In this document: positions 8,341 through 18,307 of the stretch, piece after piece
How the letters are laid out: every line of letters begins with the position of its first letter
How positions within the stretch are numbered: position 1 is the first letter of the stretch
NCBI GenBank assembly: GCA_025934645.1
Contig: JAICWY010000009.1
Location: forward strand, 1 to 64,000
Direction: 5' to 3'
Length of the DNA: 64,000 bases
DNA from: Vulcanimicrobiia bacterium
Lineage (GTDB): Bacteria > Vulcanimicrobiota > Vulcanimicrobiia > Vulcanimicrobiales > Vulcanimicrobiaceae
The notes under the pieces: model-generated
The model's input: only the letters and a program-made list of their open reading frames with translations
Databases searched by the model: none
Told to the model about the DNA's origin: nothing
Translations under genes and position numbers: made by a program

Positions 8341-9287
8341 TGAAGGTCGGCGTGATCTTTCCCGGACAGGGTTCGCAAGTCGTCGGCATGGGCGTCGACG
8401 TCGCGCAGCAGTCGGACGCAGCGCGCCATCTGTTCGCCCGCGCGAACGACGTGCTGGGATACGATTTGCTGGAACTGCAGCGAAACGGGCCGGAAGAAAC
8501 GCTGCGCGAAACGCAGTTCAGCCAGCCCGCGATCTTTGCAACCAACGTTGCGCTGTACGCTGCGGTCGGCGATGCGCTCGCGCCGGTTGCGAGCGCCGGG
8601 CATTCCTTCGGCGAATTCTGCAGTTTGACGGTTTCGAATGCGCTTACGTTCGAAGACGCGCTGCGCGTCGTTGACGAGCGCGGCAAAGCGATGCAGTTCG
8701 CAGCCGAACAGGCCCCGGGCGGCATGTCGGCCGTGATCGGCATGAATGCGGATCGCATCCGCGAGATCGTCGACGGAGTACGTGCGGCCAACGGCGGACG
8801 CGTGCAGCTCGCGAACTTCAATTCGCCCTCGCAGATCGTCATCAGCGGCGACCTGGCGACGGTCCAAGCCGCGGGGGATGCGCTGCTGGAAGGCGGCGCG
8901 AAACGCGTCGTCCCGCTCAACGTCTCGGGCGCCTGGCACAGCGAGTTGATGCGCCCCGCGATCGATCGTTTCGCCGCGTCGGTCAATGCCGCGCCGCTTC
9001 GCATGCCGCAATTCGACGTCGTCTCGAACGTTGACGCGCAGCCTTACCGCGACACGGAGAAGATCCGGCACAATTTGGTGCGTTCGATCACCGATGAAGT
9101 ACGCTGGCACGATACGGCCCTAAAACTTATTTCGTACGGGCTCGATCTGGTCGTCGAATTCGGCGCCTCACCCGTGCTCGCGCCGCTCATGAAACGCCTG
9201 CCCGACGCGCCGCAAGTGATGAACGTTTCCGATTCCGGCGGCGTGCAAAAGCTGCGCGCCGCACTCGAGGGAAAGGTGAACGCATGA
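8340..9287 (+). CDS. fabD: Malonyl-CoA:ACP transacylase
   Basis: MKVGVIFPGQGSQVVGMG; GHSFGEFCSL (variant of GHSLGE); TAATG overlap with fabH. Confidence 0.93.
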   Translation: MKVGVIFPGQGSQVVGMGVDVAQQSDAARHLFARANDVLGYDLLELQRNGPEETLRETQFSQPAIFATNVALYAAVGDALAPVASAGHSFGEFCSLTVSNALTFEDALRVVDERGKAMQFAAEQAPGGMSAVIGMNADRIREIVDGVRAANGGRVQLANFNSPSQIVISGDLATVQAAGDALLEGGAKRVVPLNVSGAWHSELMRPAIDRFAASVNAAPLRMPQFDVVSNVDAQPYRDTEKIRHNLVRSITDEVRWHDTALKLISYGLDLVVEFGASPVLAPLMKRLPDAPQVMNVSDSGGVQKLRAALEGKVNA

Positions 9288-10030
9288 TGCTGCAGGGCAA
9301 GGCCGCGATCGTTACCGGCGCGAGCCGGGGCATCGGGCGCGCTATTGCGGTCGATCTCGTGAAGAACGGCGCAGACGTCGTTCTGGTTGGGCGCGATCGC
9401 GGCGCCCTTGAGGAAACGCTGACCGCGTGTACTGCGGCGCGCGAGGGCGCGAAGGCGCTGGTCGTCACCGGCGACGTCGCCGATCCAGCCGCCGTCGATG
9501 GCTTCGTGAAAGAGGCGCTCGAGGCGTTCGGCCGTATCGACTTCGCGATTGCCAATGCCGGTCAGTCGGTCGACTCCCTCCTGCTGCGTCTCAAGCCCGA
9601 TGTCATCGATCAGATGCTCTCGGTCAATTTGAAGTCGGCGTTCTATCTGTGCGGCGCCGTCGCCAAGCCGATGATGAAGCAGCGCAGCGGCTCCATCGTG
9701 CTGGTCTCCAGCATCGTCGGCCTCACCGGAAATCCCGGGCAAGCCGCATACGCGGCATCCAAGGCGGGGCTGCTTGGGCTGGCCAAGTCCTTAGCGAAGG
9801 AATTGGGGTCGAGGAACATAAGAGTCAACGCCGTCGCGCCGGGCCTGATTGAAACGGCGATGACTGAAAAGATGACCGGCGAGGTACGGGAGTATCTTCT
9901 GAACCAAGCGGCCCTCGGGCGGCCGGGCAAACCCGAAGACGTAAGCGGAGCAGTCACATTTCTCTGCTCGGAAGCTGCCGGATACATCACGGGGCAAACC
10001 CTCGTGGTCGACGGCGGCATTTTGATGTAA
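9284..10030 (+). CDS. fabG: 3-oxoacyl-ACP reductase
   Basis: [53 protein letters not shown]. Confidence 0.93.
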   Translation: MMLQGKAAIVTGASRGIGRAIAVDLVKNGADVVLVGRDRGALEETLTACTAAREGAKALVVTGDVADPAAVDGFVKEALEAFGRIDFAIANAGQSVDSLLLRLKPDVIDQMLSVNLKSAFYLCGAVAKPMMKQRSGSIVLVSSIVGLTGNPGQAAYAASKAGLLGLAKSLAKELGSRNIRVNAVAPGLIETAMTEKMTGEVREYLLNQAALGRPGKPEDVSGAVTFLCSEAAGYITGQTLVVDGGILM

Positions 10031-10050
10031 CAACCGAAGATAGGAGACCT

Positions 10051-10293
10051 ATGTCCACCACGTTCGATAAAGTCAAGAAAATCATCGTCGAGCAACTCGG
10101 CGTTGACGAGTCGGAAGTGACGCCCGAAGCTTCCATTACCGACGATCTTGGCGCCGACTCGCTCGATCAGGTCGAGCTCGTGATGGCTTTCGAGACCGAG
10201 TTCAACATCGATATTCCCGACGAAGAGGCGGAGAAAATCAAAACCGTCGGCGACGCCGTCAAGCGCGTCGAGGAAGCAACCGCAAAGGAATAG
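10051..10293 (+). CDS. acpP: Acyl carrier protein
   Basis: [40 protein letters not shown]. Confidence 0.96.
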   Translation: MSTTFDKVKKIIVEQLGVDESEVTPEASITDDLGADSLDQVELVMAFETEFNIDIPDEEAEKIKTVGDAVKRVEEATAKE

Positions 10294-10305
10294 CGCCGCA
10301 GCCCC

Positions 10306-11634
10306 GTGTTCGATCAATTATCTGACCGGTTAAATGCGATCTTCTCGCGTTTGACCGGTCGAGGCCGTTTAAGCGAAAGCGACGTTAACGAAGTGATGCG
10401 CGAAGTGCGCATCGCTTTGCTTGAGGCCGACGTTTCGCTTTCCGCGGCAAAAGAGTTCGTCAACAAGATCAAAGAGCAGGCGATTGGCGCCGACGTCCTG
10501 GCGTCGCTCTCGCCCGCGCAGACGATCGTCAAGATCGTTCATGACGAACTGGTGCAGCTGCTCGGCGGCGCGGAAGCGCGGCTGCAGTTTAGCGATGCGC
10601 CGCCGTCGGTCATCATGCTTGTGGGTCTGCAAGGCTCCGGCAAGACCACGCACGCGGGCAAGCTCGCGCTGCGTTTGAAAGAACAAGGGCGCCGCTCCAT
10701 GCTGGTGGCGGCCGACATCTACCGCCCCGCCGCGATCGCACAGTTGCAGACGCTCGGCAAGCAGATCGATCTGCCGGTGTTCGAACGCGGGCAAAGCGAC
10801 CCCGTCAAGACCGCGCGAGAAGCGGTAGGGGAAGCTAAGCGGCTCGGCCTTTCCACGGTAATTATCGACACGGCGGGCCGTCTGCAGATCGACGACGAGC
10901 TCATGGTCGAGCTCGAGCGCATTAAAGCTGCGGTCAATCCCAAAGAGATTCTGCTCGTCGCCGATGCGATGACGGGTCAGGAAGCCACGAACGTCGCGAA
11001 GGGCTTCCACGATAGGCTCGGCATCACCGGCGTCATTCTCACCAAACTCGACGGCGACACGCGCGGCGGCGCGGCGCTCTCGATTCATAAAGTTACCGGC
11101 GCGCCGATCAAGTTCATCGGCGTCGGCGAGAAGCTCTCGGCGATCGAACCGTTCTATCCCGATCGCCTGGCATCGCGCATCCTCGGCATGGGTGACGTGC
11201 TCACGCTCATCGAGCGCACGCAAAATCTCTATAGCGCCGACCAAGCCAAAGAACTCGAGCAGAAGCTGCTCAAGCAGCAATTCACGCTCGACGACTTTTT
11301 GAACCAGATGCGGCAGATCCGCAAGATGGGATCGATGACGGACATCCTAAAGATGATTCCGGGCGTCTCCCGCGCGCTGCCCAAAGATTTCGAGATTCCG
11401 GAAGCCGATCTCAAGCGCATTGAAGCGATCATCTGCTCGATGACCTTGCGCGAGCGTCAGAATCCGGATGTACTTAACGGGTCGCGCCGCAAGCGCATTG
11501 CAAACGGCAGCGGCACGCAGGTAGCCGACGTCAACCGCCTCGTCAAGCGTTTCGAAGAAGCGCGAAAGATGATGAAACAAATGGGTTTCGGCGGAAAGAA
11601 ACGGCCAAAAATTCCCTTCGGCATGAGCCGCTGA
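10306..11634 (+). CDS. ffh: Signal recognition particle protein
   Basis: GLQGSGKTTHAGKLA, DTAGRLQIDDELM, TKLDGDTRGGAALS, C-terminal M domain. Confidence 0.95.
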   Translation: MFDQLSDRLNAIFSRLTGRGRLSESDVNEVMREVRIALLEADVSLSAAKEFVNKIKEQAIGADVLASLSPAQTIVKIVHDELVQLLGGAEARLQFSDAPPSVIMLVGLQGSGKTTHAGKLALRLKEQGRRSMLVAADIYRPAAIAQLQTLGKQIDLPVFERGQSDPVKTAREAVGEAKRLGLSTVIIDTAGRLQIDDELMVELERIKAAVNPKEILLVADAMTGQEATNVAKGFHDRLGITGVILTKLDGDTRGGAALSIHKVTGAPIKFIGVGEKLSAIEPFYPDRLASRILGMGDVLTLIERTQNLYSADQAKELEQKLLKQQFTLDDFLNQMRQIRKMGSMTDILKMIPGVSRALPKDFEIPEADLKRIEAIICSMTLRERQNPDVLNGSRRKRIANGSGTQVADVNRLVKRFEEARKMMKQMGFGGKKRPKIPFGMSR

Positions 11635-11691
11635 GGGGTGCTCTCTACCAAAGCGCGTGGTTTACGCGCACTTTAGCTACGGATAAAGGAC

Positions 11692-11985
11692 ATGGTAAAA
11701 ATTAGACTCCGGCGCATGGGCGCCAAGAAACAGCCGACGTACCGGTTCGTGGTGGCGGATGCCCGCTCACCGCGCGACGGCCGCTTCATCGAAATCCTGG
11801 GCCACTACAATCCGCGCACCGAACCGCGCGAGATCGTCGTGAACGAGGAAAAAGCGAAGTCGTGGCTCGCCAAGGGCGCGCAGCCCTCCGATACGGTGCG
11901 CCGCCTCTTCGCCGAAAAAGGCATCATGGATCGCGGACCGGTTCCCGAGAGCACGCGCAAACCGAAGTCGGAAGGCGCTGAGTAA
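11692..11985 (+). CDS. rpsP: 30S ribosomal protein S16
   Basis: [41 protein letters not shown]. Confidence 0.95.
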   Translation: MVKIRLRRMGAKKQPTYRFVVADARSPRDGRFIEILGHYNPRTEPREIVVNEEKAKSWLAKGAQPSDTVRRLFAEKGIMDRGPVPESTRKPKSEGAE

Positions 11986-12515
11986 TGTCGGCGTTCGATG
12001 ACGAATTCGGGCTCTTCGGCGAAGAACAAGGCGAAGAGAACGAGCGTCGTTCGACGCTCGGCGCGCGAAAAATCGCCGGGAACGAAACGATCATCGACGA
12101 CATCGAGCCCGAGGACGATCAGCCTCGCCGCCGCGGTCCGTCGGATCGTTCCGGCCCACGGCAGAAGGGCGGCTTTGGCCGCGGCCGGCGTCAGGACAAG
12201 CCGAACCGCGCGCCGGCCGACCCGGAAGCCTCACGCGTTCGCGCGAGCGAGCTGCTCGTCTTTCTAGCCAAGAAACTCGTCGCCAAACCGGACGCGGTGA
12301 TGGTCGATCACTTCCCGCCGGAAGACGGTTACCAAGCGCAGATCGAACTCGTCGTCGATGCGGAAGATCTCGGCAAAGTGATCGGCCGCAACGGACGCGT
12401 CGCGCAGGCGCTGCGCACGATCGTTCGCGCAACGGCCGAAGGCAAAGTCTCGGTCGAGATCATGGACTCCGAAGAAGCCGCCGATACCGGCGACGAAGGT
12501 GATGCCGGCGAGTAA
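11985..12515 (+). CDS. khpA: KhpA-like KH-domain RNA-binding protein with long disordered N-terminal extension
   Basis: C-terminal IELVVDAEDLGKVIGRNGRVAQALRTIVRA (GxxG KH motif); N-terminal charged segment RRGPSDRSGPRQKGGFGRGRRQDK. Confidence 0.85.
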   Translation: MSAFDDEFGLFGEEQGEENERRSTLGARKIAGNETIIDDIEPEDDQPRRRGPSDRSGPRQKGGFGRGRRQDKPNRAPADPEASRVRASELLVFLAKKLVAKPDAVMVDHFPPEDGYQAQIELVVDAEDLGKVIGRNGRVAQALRTIVRATAEGKVSVEIMDSEEAADTGDEGDAGE

Positions 12516-13008
12516 CGAGATTCCCGTCGGCCGCATCGCGGGCGTGTTCGGGATTCACGGTGAACTCAAGTGCGACCCGTCAAGCGCGGGTCGCACCCTT
12601 TTTTCGCGCGGCCAAACGTTTCGCGTCGAGCGCAAAGACGGCACGAGCGCGGAAGAAACGATTGGCGCAGTGCGCGAGCACAAGAACCGGTTGCTGGTCC
12701 GCTTCAACGGCGTCGACTCCGCGAACGCGGCTGAGGCATACGCGGGCGCGATGTTGTATGCCGACGCGCAGCGCATCGTGCTCGAACCGGGCGAATACTT
12801 AGATCGCGATCTCACCGGCTGCGAGCTGCGCGCGCCGGACGGCACGCTGCTCGGCACGGTCTCGCGCGTAGAGCATTATCCGAGCTCCGACATGCTCGTC
12901 GTCGGCGGCAAACTCGTTCCGATGATCAAAGAATTCATAAAAAAGATCGACATCTCCGCAAAACGCATCGACGCCGATCTTCCGTTGGGCTTGCTGGACG
13001 AGGATTAA
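12499..13008 (+). CDS. rimM: 16S rRNA processing protein RimM
   Basis: IPVGRIAGVFGIHGELKC...VVGGKLVPMIKEFIKKIDISAKRIDADLPLGLL. Confidence 0.92.
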   Translation: MMPASNEIPVGRIAGVFGIHGELKCDPSSAGRTLFSRGQTFRVERKDGTSAEETIGAVREHKNRLLVRFNGVDSANAAEAYAGAMLYADAQRIVLEPGEYLDRDLTGCELRAPDGTLLGTVSRVEHYPSSDMLVVGGKLVPMIKEFIKKIDISAKRIDADLPLGLLDED

Positions 13009-13011
13009 GGC

Positions 13012-14028
13012 TCAGCCGTTCTCCGGACTCGCCTTGGCGTACGCGGCGACCGCGTCGGAGACTGCGCTTGAAAGCGATCCGGACGTCGCGCTGTGTTCGG
13101 CGAGCTTCGCGCCCCAACACGTGTAGACGTCCAGCACGAACGTCCACGTGGTGCGGCTGCCGAAGCCGTGGTGCTGGGAAACCGCCGATGCCGTGCCCGT
13201 TGCGATCGTGTTATTGCGGTCGCTGCCGCAAATGCCGTCGGCTTCCTTCGAGAGATTTTGGCCGGGCGCATTGCTCATGCGCACGTTGTAGTGCGCGTTC
13301 AGCGAAGTGAAGAGCTCGCTTGTCGCTTTGTTGAGATCGTTCTGCGGCAAGTGCCCGCTCACGTGGACGACCAAAATGCCCTTGGCCGGTTTTACGATCG
13401 GACCCGCCGGCGCTGCGGACGTTTCTTTGCCGTGGCGCTTGAAGAGACCGGCGATATCCGAAAAGCTTTTGCTGACTTGGTTGGATTTGGGCGCCGGAGT
13501 CGACGTGGCTTCGGCTTGCGTCGCGGCGTATGCCGCGGACAAGCTCTTTTCGCGCGCCTCGATCGCGTCGTGAATCGTCACGGCTTGCGAGGTGGCATCT
13601 TCGAACGAAGCGATCTGCGCGGTCGCGCCATACGTAATCGTGCCGCTTTGCGTGGACACGACTTGCTCGACCAGCGAAACGCCGTCGCCCAATGGCGTCA
13701 TGTAACCGGCTACGTAATAATCGGCGTTGAGTTTGCGCGCGTTGGTCAAATAATCGGCGCGTTTGACGGTTGGCGGGGAGAGAATGGTGTCGATGCCCCC
13801 CGCCGCGTTCATCTGCTGCACGAAAAGCTGCGCGGCGCGCTGGCCGACGTCGGCTTTAATGTCGCTGCTCGCTTCGAACGGATAGACGATGACGAGCGGC
13901 AAGTGTACCGGCGATGCGGCCGGCGCGGGCGTGGGCGCGGGACTCGGCGTCACCTTCGGGGGCGGCGCGGCGGCCACGAGCGCAACGCTCAAGCAAAGCA
14001 AAAGCAGGGCGGGTAAACGACGCACGGA
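13012..14028 (-). CDS. Uncharacterised secreted protein
   Basis: Probable GTG start (VRRLPALLLLCLSVALVAAAPPPKVTPSPAPTPAP) then VIVYPFEASSDIKADVGQRAAQLF. Confidence 0.6.
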   Translation of the reverse strand, partial: SVRRLPALLLLCLSVALVAAAPPPKVTPSPAPTPAPAASPVHLPLVIVYPFEASSDIKADVGQRAAQLFVQQMNAAGGIDTILSPPTVKRADYLTNARKLNADYYVAGYMTPLGDGVSLVEQVVSTQSGTITYGATAQIASFEDATSQAVTIHDAIEAREKSLSAAYAATQAEATSTPAPKSNQVSKSFSDIAGLFKRHGKETSAAPAGPIVKPAKGILVVHVSGHLPQNDLNKATSELFTSLNAHYNVRMSNAPGQNLSKEADGICGSDRNNTIATGTASAVSQHHGFGSRTTWTFVLDVYTCWGAKLAEHSATSGSLSSAVSDAVAAYAKASPENG

Positions 14029-14044
14029 TGTCCTTTCGAACGTG

Positions 14045-14743
14045 TTAGGGCAGTCCCGAAAGAAACGTGCGGATCTCGGCAATCGTTTCCCCGGGGCGCT
14101 CGACCATCAGCAGGTGACCGGCGCCCGGAACTCTTCTCGCTTGGCCCGCCGGAACCCGGTCCGCCAGCGCCTGCCCGTACTTGGGCGGCGTCATGCGATC
14201 CGTTTCTCCGGTCAGCGCCAGCGCCGGCACGCTGATGCCGCCGAGCCGGTCGAACGCATCGAACGCGTCGCACGCGCGGAAGTCGCGGAGCGTCTGCGCT
14301 TGGCCGACGCGCTCCATGCTCTGCGCGGCCCATTCGACGCGTTCCGGCGTGCTTTCGGCAAAGAAGTACCCGGCGATGGTGCGAGCCGTTGCCGGAAAAT
14401 CCGTTTCGATGCCTGCGAGGAACGCCGGAGCGACGCGCAGTCGCGCTCCCGAGCCCAGCAAGACGAGCCCGCGCAGCGGAAGTCCGTGCGAGAGCGCCGT
14501 CTCCATGGCGATCGCTCCGCCCATCGAATGCCCGCAGAGCACGACATCCGCCAAGGCCTGCTCGCGCGCATACTCAGCGGTAAACGATGCGAACTCCGCG
14601 ATGCTTGCGGGTTCGCCTTCGCGCAAGTGACCGGGAAGATCGGGCGCGTGCGAGCCGGGAAACGCCGCGCGCAGTTCCGCGAACACCTCGCCGGTGAAGC
14701 CGGCACCGTGCAGAAACAGCAGCGTCACGACGCATCCTCGCAT
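14045..14743 (-). CDS. Alpha/beta hydrolase
   Basis: TLLFLHGAGFTGEVF, GHSMGGAIAME, GAGHLLMVERP; start could also be GTG at 14728. Confidence 0.85.
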   Translation of the reverse strand: MRGCVVTLLFLHGAGFTGEVFAELRAAFPGSHAPDLPGHLREGEPASIAEFASFTAEYAREQALADVVLCGHSMGGAIAMETALSHGLPLRGLVLLGSGARLRVAPAFLAGIETDFPATARTIAGYFFAESTPERVEWAAQSMERVGQAQTLRDFRACDAFDAFDRLGGISVPALALTGETDRMTPPKYGQALADRVPAGQARRVPGAGHLLMVERPGETIAEIRTFLSGLP

Positions 14744-15597
14744 TCCGTTTCCAGGAGATGCGGGTCTTCGGTCTTTACCGGATCGACGAGCGGAGCGACC
14801 CGTTCCGTTCCCTTGAGATGCGCCCAGCCTGCGCTCAGTTCCGCGCCGAACAAGAAGATGATGCCGATCAGGTAAAACCAGAGCAGCAAGACCAGCGGCG
14901 CCGAAAGCGCACCGTAAATCCGGGTGAAATCGACGTGCACGGTATAAAACGCGAATGCGTATTGCACGGCCGGCCAGAGCAAGGCAACGCACGAGGCGCC
15001 GGGAACGGCGAACCTCCAGCTCACGCGCCGGTTCGGCAAAAACGTGTACAAGAAAATCGAAACGACGAAGACCATGGCCATCGAGAGTGCGTACGCCATA
15101 ATCTGCGAGAAGTTCGCGGGGTCCGAGATACGCGCGTACGCGAAGACCACGGATACCGCGACAGGCATACCTACCGCGACGATCAACACGACCCCCGTGA
15201 CCGGAAGCATGACGATCGAGATCGCCATGTCGTGCAGCAGCGGCCGGCTCTTCGGAACCGCGAGCGCGCGGTTGAGTGCGTAGGCAAGCCCCATGAACAG
15301 ATTTTTCGATGCCCACACGACGACCACGAACGCAACGGCGCTCGAGACGCCGCGGCCGTATACGTACGTGCGGACGTTCGCGGCGACCGTATCGTGCAAT
15401 GCGGGTGCGAACGTGTCGAAGAATGCAAGAATCTGCTGCTCGCCGTTGGGGAATACCAGCGAAGCGGCGGTCAAGACCAGCACGAGCAGCGGGAAGATCG
15501 CAAAGAGCGCGTTGAATGCGATGGCCTGTGAGAGGAAGGCGCAGCCGTCGCGGGAGAACCGCATGCCGGCTTCCCGGAACGCTAAGATGAGTCGCAT
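14725..15597 (-). CDS. YihY/UPF0761 family inner membrane protein
   Basis: FREAGMRFSRDGCAFLSQAIAFNALFAIFPLLVLVLTAASLVF...multi-TM. Confidence 0.85.
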   Translation of the reverse strand: MRLILAFREAGMRFSRDGCAFLSQAIAFNALFAIFPLLVLVLTAASLVFPNGEQQILAFFDTFAPALHDTVAANVRTYVYGRGVSSAVAFVVVVWASKNLFMGLAYALNRALAVPKSRPLLHDMAISIVMLPVTGVVLIVAVGMPVAVSVVFAYARISDPANFSQIMAYALSMAMVFVVSIFLYTFLPNRRVSWRFAVPGASCVALLWPAVQYAFAFYTVHVDFTRIYGALSAPLVLLLWFYLIGIIFLFGAELSAGWAHLKGTERVAPLVDPVKTEDPHLLETECEDAS

Positions 15598-15627
15598 GTC
15601 CCTGGGCCTTAGTATCGAGGTCGCGGC

Positions 15628-16128
15628 GTGATTTTCCCACTTGCGGCGGCGGTGCTTAGCATCGTGATAGACGGCAATGCCGTGCGCTCGTACAATGCGC
15701 CGTATCTTCGCGCAGGCCACGTGATCGCGCCGATCGATCCGTTCGTCACCGGCGTCGCGGCGAGCATCGGGTACAGCGCGGGGTCGCTTATCGTGACGCG
15801 CGGGGATCGCTTCGCGCAAGTACCGTTCGCCGATCCGCCCGATCCGCAGCACTACCAAAGCACGTACGTCGAACTCGCGCCGCTCCTGCGCACGCTCGGC
15901 GCGCGCGTTTGGTACGACGCCGCGCAGCGCACGCTCTACGTTCGAACGCCGCGCAAGGAGCTCGCGACGCCGACCCCGTTCAATCCCGCCGTTCCACGGG
16001 CGTTTCCGACAGACGTCTTTACGCCATCGCCCGCAACGACGCCGCGGCCCGTGGTGACCGGAACGCCCTCACCTCGCCGCACGCCGCTCCCGGCGCCTGC
16101 GCCTTCGCCGCCGGCGCGCGGCGGTTAG
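15628..16128 (+). CDS. Secreted protein with copper-amine-oxidase-N-like/stalk domain and Pro/Thr-rich tail
   Basis: VYIELAPLLRTLGARVWYDAAQRTLYVRT-type motif; GTG start. Confidence 0.55.
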   Translation: MIFPLAAAVLSIVIDGNAVRSYNAPYLRAGHVIAPIDPFVTGVAASIGYSAGSLIVTRGDRFAQVPFADPPDPQHYQSTYVELAPLLRTLGARVWYDAAQRTLYVRTPRKELATPTPFNPAVPRAFPTDVFTPSPATTPRPVVTGTPSPRRTPLPAPAPSPPARGG

Positions 16129-16148
16129 CGCGCGGCGCGGCTTCTGTT

Positions 16149-17858
16149 TCATACTCCAATCATTGCCGCGGCGCGTTGTGCCGCGCCGCGTAACACGCCG
16201 GCCTCAAAGGGCGATTGTAAACCCGCTGATCGCACGAGCGATTGGAACGGCAGCGTCCCTCCGCGCGCGCACAACTGCTTGTATTCCGTCAGCGCGCCTT
16301 CGTAATCGTCGAGCGAACGGATCCAGAACTGCAGCGCGCAGCACGCCGCGAGCGTGTAATCGATGTAGTAGAACGGCACGATGAAGATGTGCCGCTGCTG
16401 ATGCCAGAACGCGCCGCGCTCCAAATGGGGCACGCCGTCGTAGCGCCGCCACGGCAGATACGCGGCTTCGACTTGGCGCCAAAATCCGTGCCGCTGCTCG
16501 GGGCTTGCTTCCGGATGTTCGTAGACCAGATGCTGAAAATGATCGACGGCGGCGGCGTACGGAAGCACGGCGATCGTGGACGTCAAGTGCTCGATTCGGT
16601 ATTGCTGCGCTTTGTCGCCGAAGAAGCGCTCGAGCTGCGGCCACATGAAGAACTCCATCGACATGGAGTGGATCTCGCAGGCTTCGTACGTCGGCCACAG
16701 ATATTCGAGTGCCGGCTGATTGCGGCTCGAATACGTTTGAAAAGCATGCCCGAACTCGTGTACCAGCACGTTGACGTCGTGCGTCGTGCCGTTGAAGTTC
16801 GCAAACACGTACGGCAATCCGTACTCGGGAAAAGCGGTGCAGAAACCGGCGGAGGCTTTGTTCTTACGCGATTGCAGATCGACCAGTTCGCGATCGAACA
16901 TCATGCCTGCGAACGAGCCGAGTTCCGGACCGAGCGCATTATAGCTTTCGCGTCCCGCCGCGACCATGGCGCCGTACTGCTGCGGCGGCTTGGGCGTGCC
17001 GGTTTTGCTAAAGACTTTTTCATCCCACAGCATCACGCGCTCGATGCCCAGATCGCGAGCCTGCCGCTGCACGATGCGCTCGGCCAGCGGCACGATCTCG
17101 CGTTGAATCTCCTCGCGCCAGAGCGCCACTTCTGCGGCGCCATAATCGGTGCGCGCGAGCCGGCGGTATGCCAGCTCCGTAAAGTTGCTGAAATCTAACT
17201 CGTTGGCCATGCGATCCCGAACGCGCACCAGGCCGTCGAAAATGCGATCGATCTCGCCGGCGCGTTCTTCGAAGAAGCGCCACTTCGCAACGGTCGCTTC
17301 CCGCCGCGTTTCGCGATCGGGATCTTCCATGTATCTTCCGAGCAGCGAAAGATTGAGCGCTTCTCCGCGGAACGGAATCTGCGCTGCGGCGACGAGCGCG
17401 GTGTAGTCGTCTTGAAGGGTCGATTCTTCGACCGCAAACGCTTCGACCACCGGATCGTACGCGGTTACGTCGGTTTCCCAACGAGCGAAGAGATATTCGC
17501 CTAGTGCGCTTTCCAGTGGCTCGCGCAGCGGACTGCGAAGAAAGCGCCGCTTCATCGCCACGTCCAAACCTTCGATCTTAGGACGCAGTTCGTTCAGCAG
17601 ATCCACGCCGGCTTTGTACTCCGCATCCGCGGTGTCGCGCTGAAACTGCAGTTCCGCAAGCGCCGCCCATGTGGCGAAGCCGCGGCGCAAGACGTCCCAT
17701 TCCTCGAAGGCGCGCACGCCCTCGGCCGCGGTTTGAGCGCTTTCCAGCCGGTCCGCGATCGTGTCGTACTGCGCCTGAAGGCGCGCGAAGTCGGGCGGCT
17801 GGGCCGCGATCTCATCGAAATTGGAGGCGGCGATCATCTCGGGGGCGCGTGCAGGCAT
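16149..17858 (-). CDS. M3 family oligoendopeptidase
   Basis: VLVHEFGHAFQTYSS zinc motif; overall M3 architecture. Confidence 0.9.
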   Translation of the reverse strand: MPARAPEMIAASNFDEIAAQPPDFARLQAQYDTIADRLESAQTAAEGVRAFEEWDVLRRGFATWAALAELQFQRDTADAEYKAGVDLLNELRPKIEGLDVAMKRRFLRSPLREPLESALGEYLFARWETDVTAYDPVVEAFAVEESTLQDDYTALVAAAQIPFRGEALNLSLLGRYMEDPDRETRREATVAKWRFFEERAGEIDRIFDGLVRVRDRMANELDFSNFTELAYRRLARTDYGAAEVALWREEIQREIVPLAERIVQRQARDLGIERVMLWDEKVFSKTGTPKPPQQYGAMVAAGRESYNALGPELGSFAGMMFDRELVDLQSRKNKASAGFCTAFPEYGLPYVFANFNGTTHDVNVLVHEFGHAFQTYSSRNQPALEYLWPTYEACEIHSMSMEFFMWPQLERFFGDKAQQYRIEHLTSTIAVLPYAAAVDHFQHLVYEHPEASPEQRHGFWRQVEAAYLPWRRYDGVPHLERGAFWHQQRHIFIVPFYYIDYTLAACCALQFWIRSLDDYEGALTEYKQLCARGGTLPFQSLVRSAGLQSPFEAGVLRGAAQRAAAMIGV

Positions 17859-17899
17859 GGCGCTACGGTACACCCTGCGAGCGGGAAAAACTTGCCGAC

Positions 17900-17918
17900 A
17901 GTACTTACTTATGGTAGC
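17900..17918. promoter_or_regulatory. Candidate HxlR-type operator upstream of the HxlR gene
   Basis: AGTACTTACTTATGGTAGC with TAC...GTA arms in the 68-nt divergent gap. Confidence 0.3.
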
Positions 17919-17926
17919 CTAGAGTC

Positions 17927-18271
17927 ATGGATAGTCATGCGCGGAGCGAGCTCTGCCCGCGTTATCACCGGGCCGTCGAGCTGATCGGCAGGCGCTGGAC
18001 GGGCGCGATCGTTCGCACCCTGATGCACGGTCCCCACCGTTTCAACGAACTGCTGACGGCGATTCCGGGCATTTCCGATCGCCTGCTGACGGAACGTCTG
18101 CGTGAGTTGGAAAATGCGGACATTGTGCGCCGCGAAGTGCGCGCCGAATCTCCGGTGCGCGTTATCTACGAGTTAACAACGTCCGGCATCGAACTCGGGC
18201 CCGCGCTCGATGAGATCGCGCGGTGGGCCGAACGCTGGATCGAGATTCCGCCGGAAGCTGCGAACCAATAA
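17927..18271 (+). CDS. HxlR-family transcriptional regulator
   Basis: CPRYHRAVELIGRRWTGAIVRTLMHGPHRFNELLTAIPGISDRLLTERLRELE. Confidence 0.92.
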   Translation: MDSHARSELCPRYHRAVELIGRRWTGAIVRTLMHGPHRFNELLTAIPGISDRLLTERLRELENADIVRREVRAESPVRVIYELTTSGIELGPALDEIARWAERWIEIPPEAANQ

Positions 18272-18307
18272 AGGTAAGCCTGCCTTTCAGCACGGATTGC
18301 AAGCCGC

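Noticed and set aside
6979-9110. Minus-strand ORFs 6979..8190 (403 aa) and 8187..9110 (307 aa)
   Set aside because: Antisense to rpmF/fabH/fabD, whose products are unambiguous.
14744-15640. N-terminal half of the 531-aa ORF 14045..15640
   Set aside because: Out-of-frame reading through the YihY gene; the hydrolase begins at about 14743/14728.
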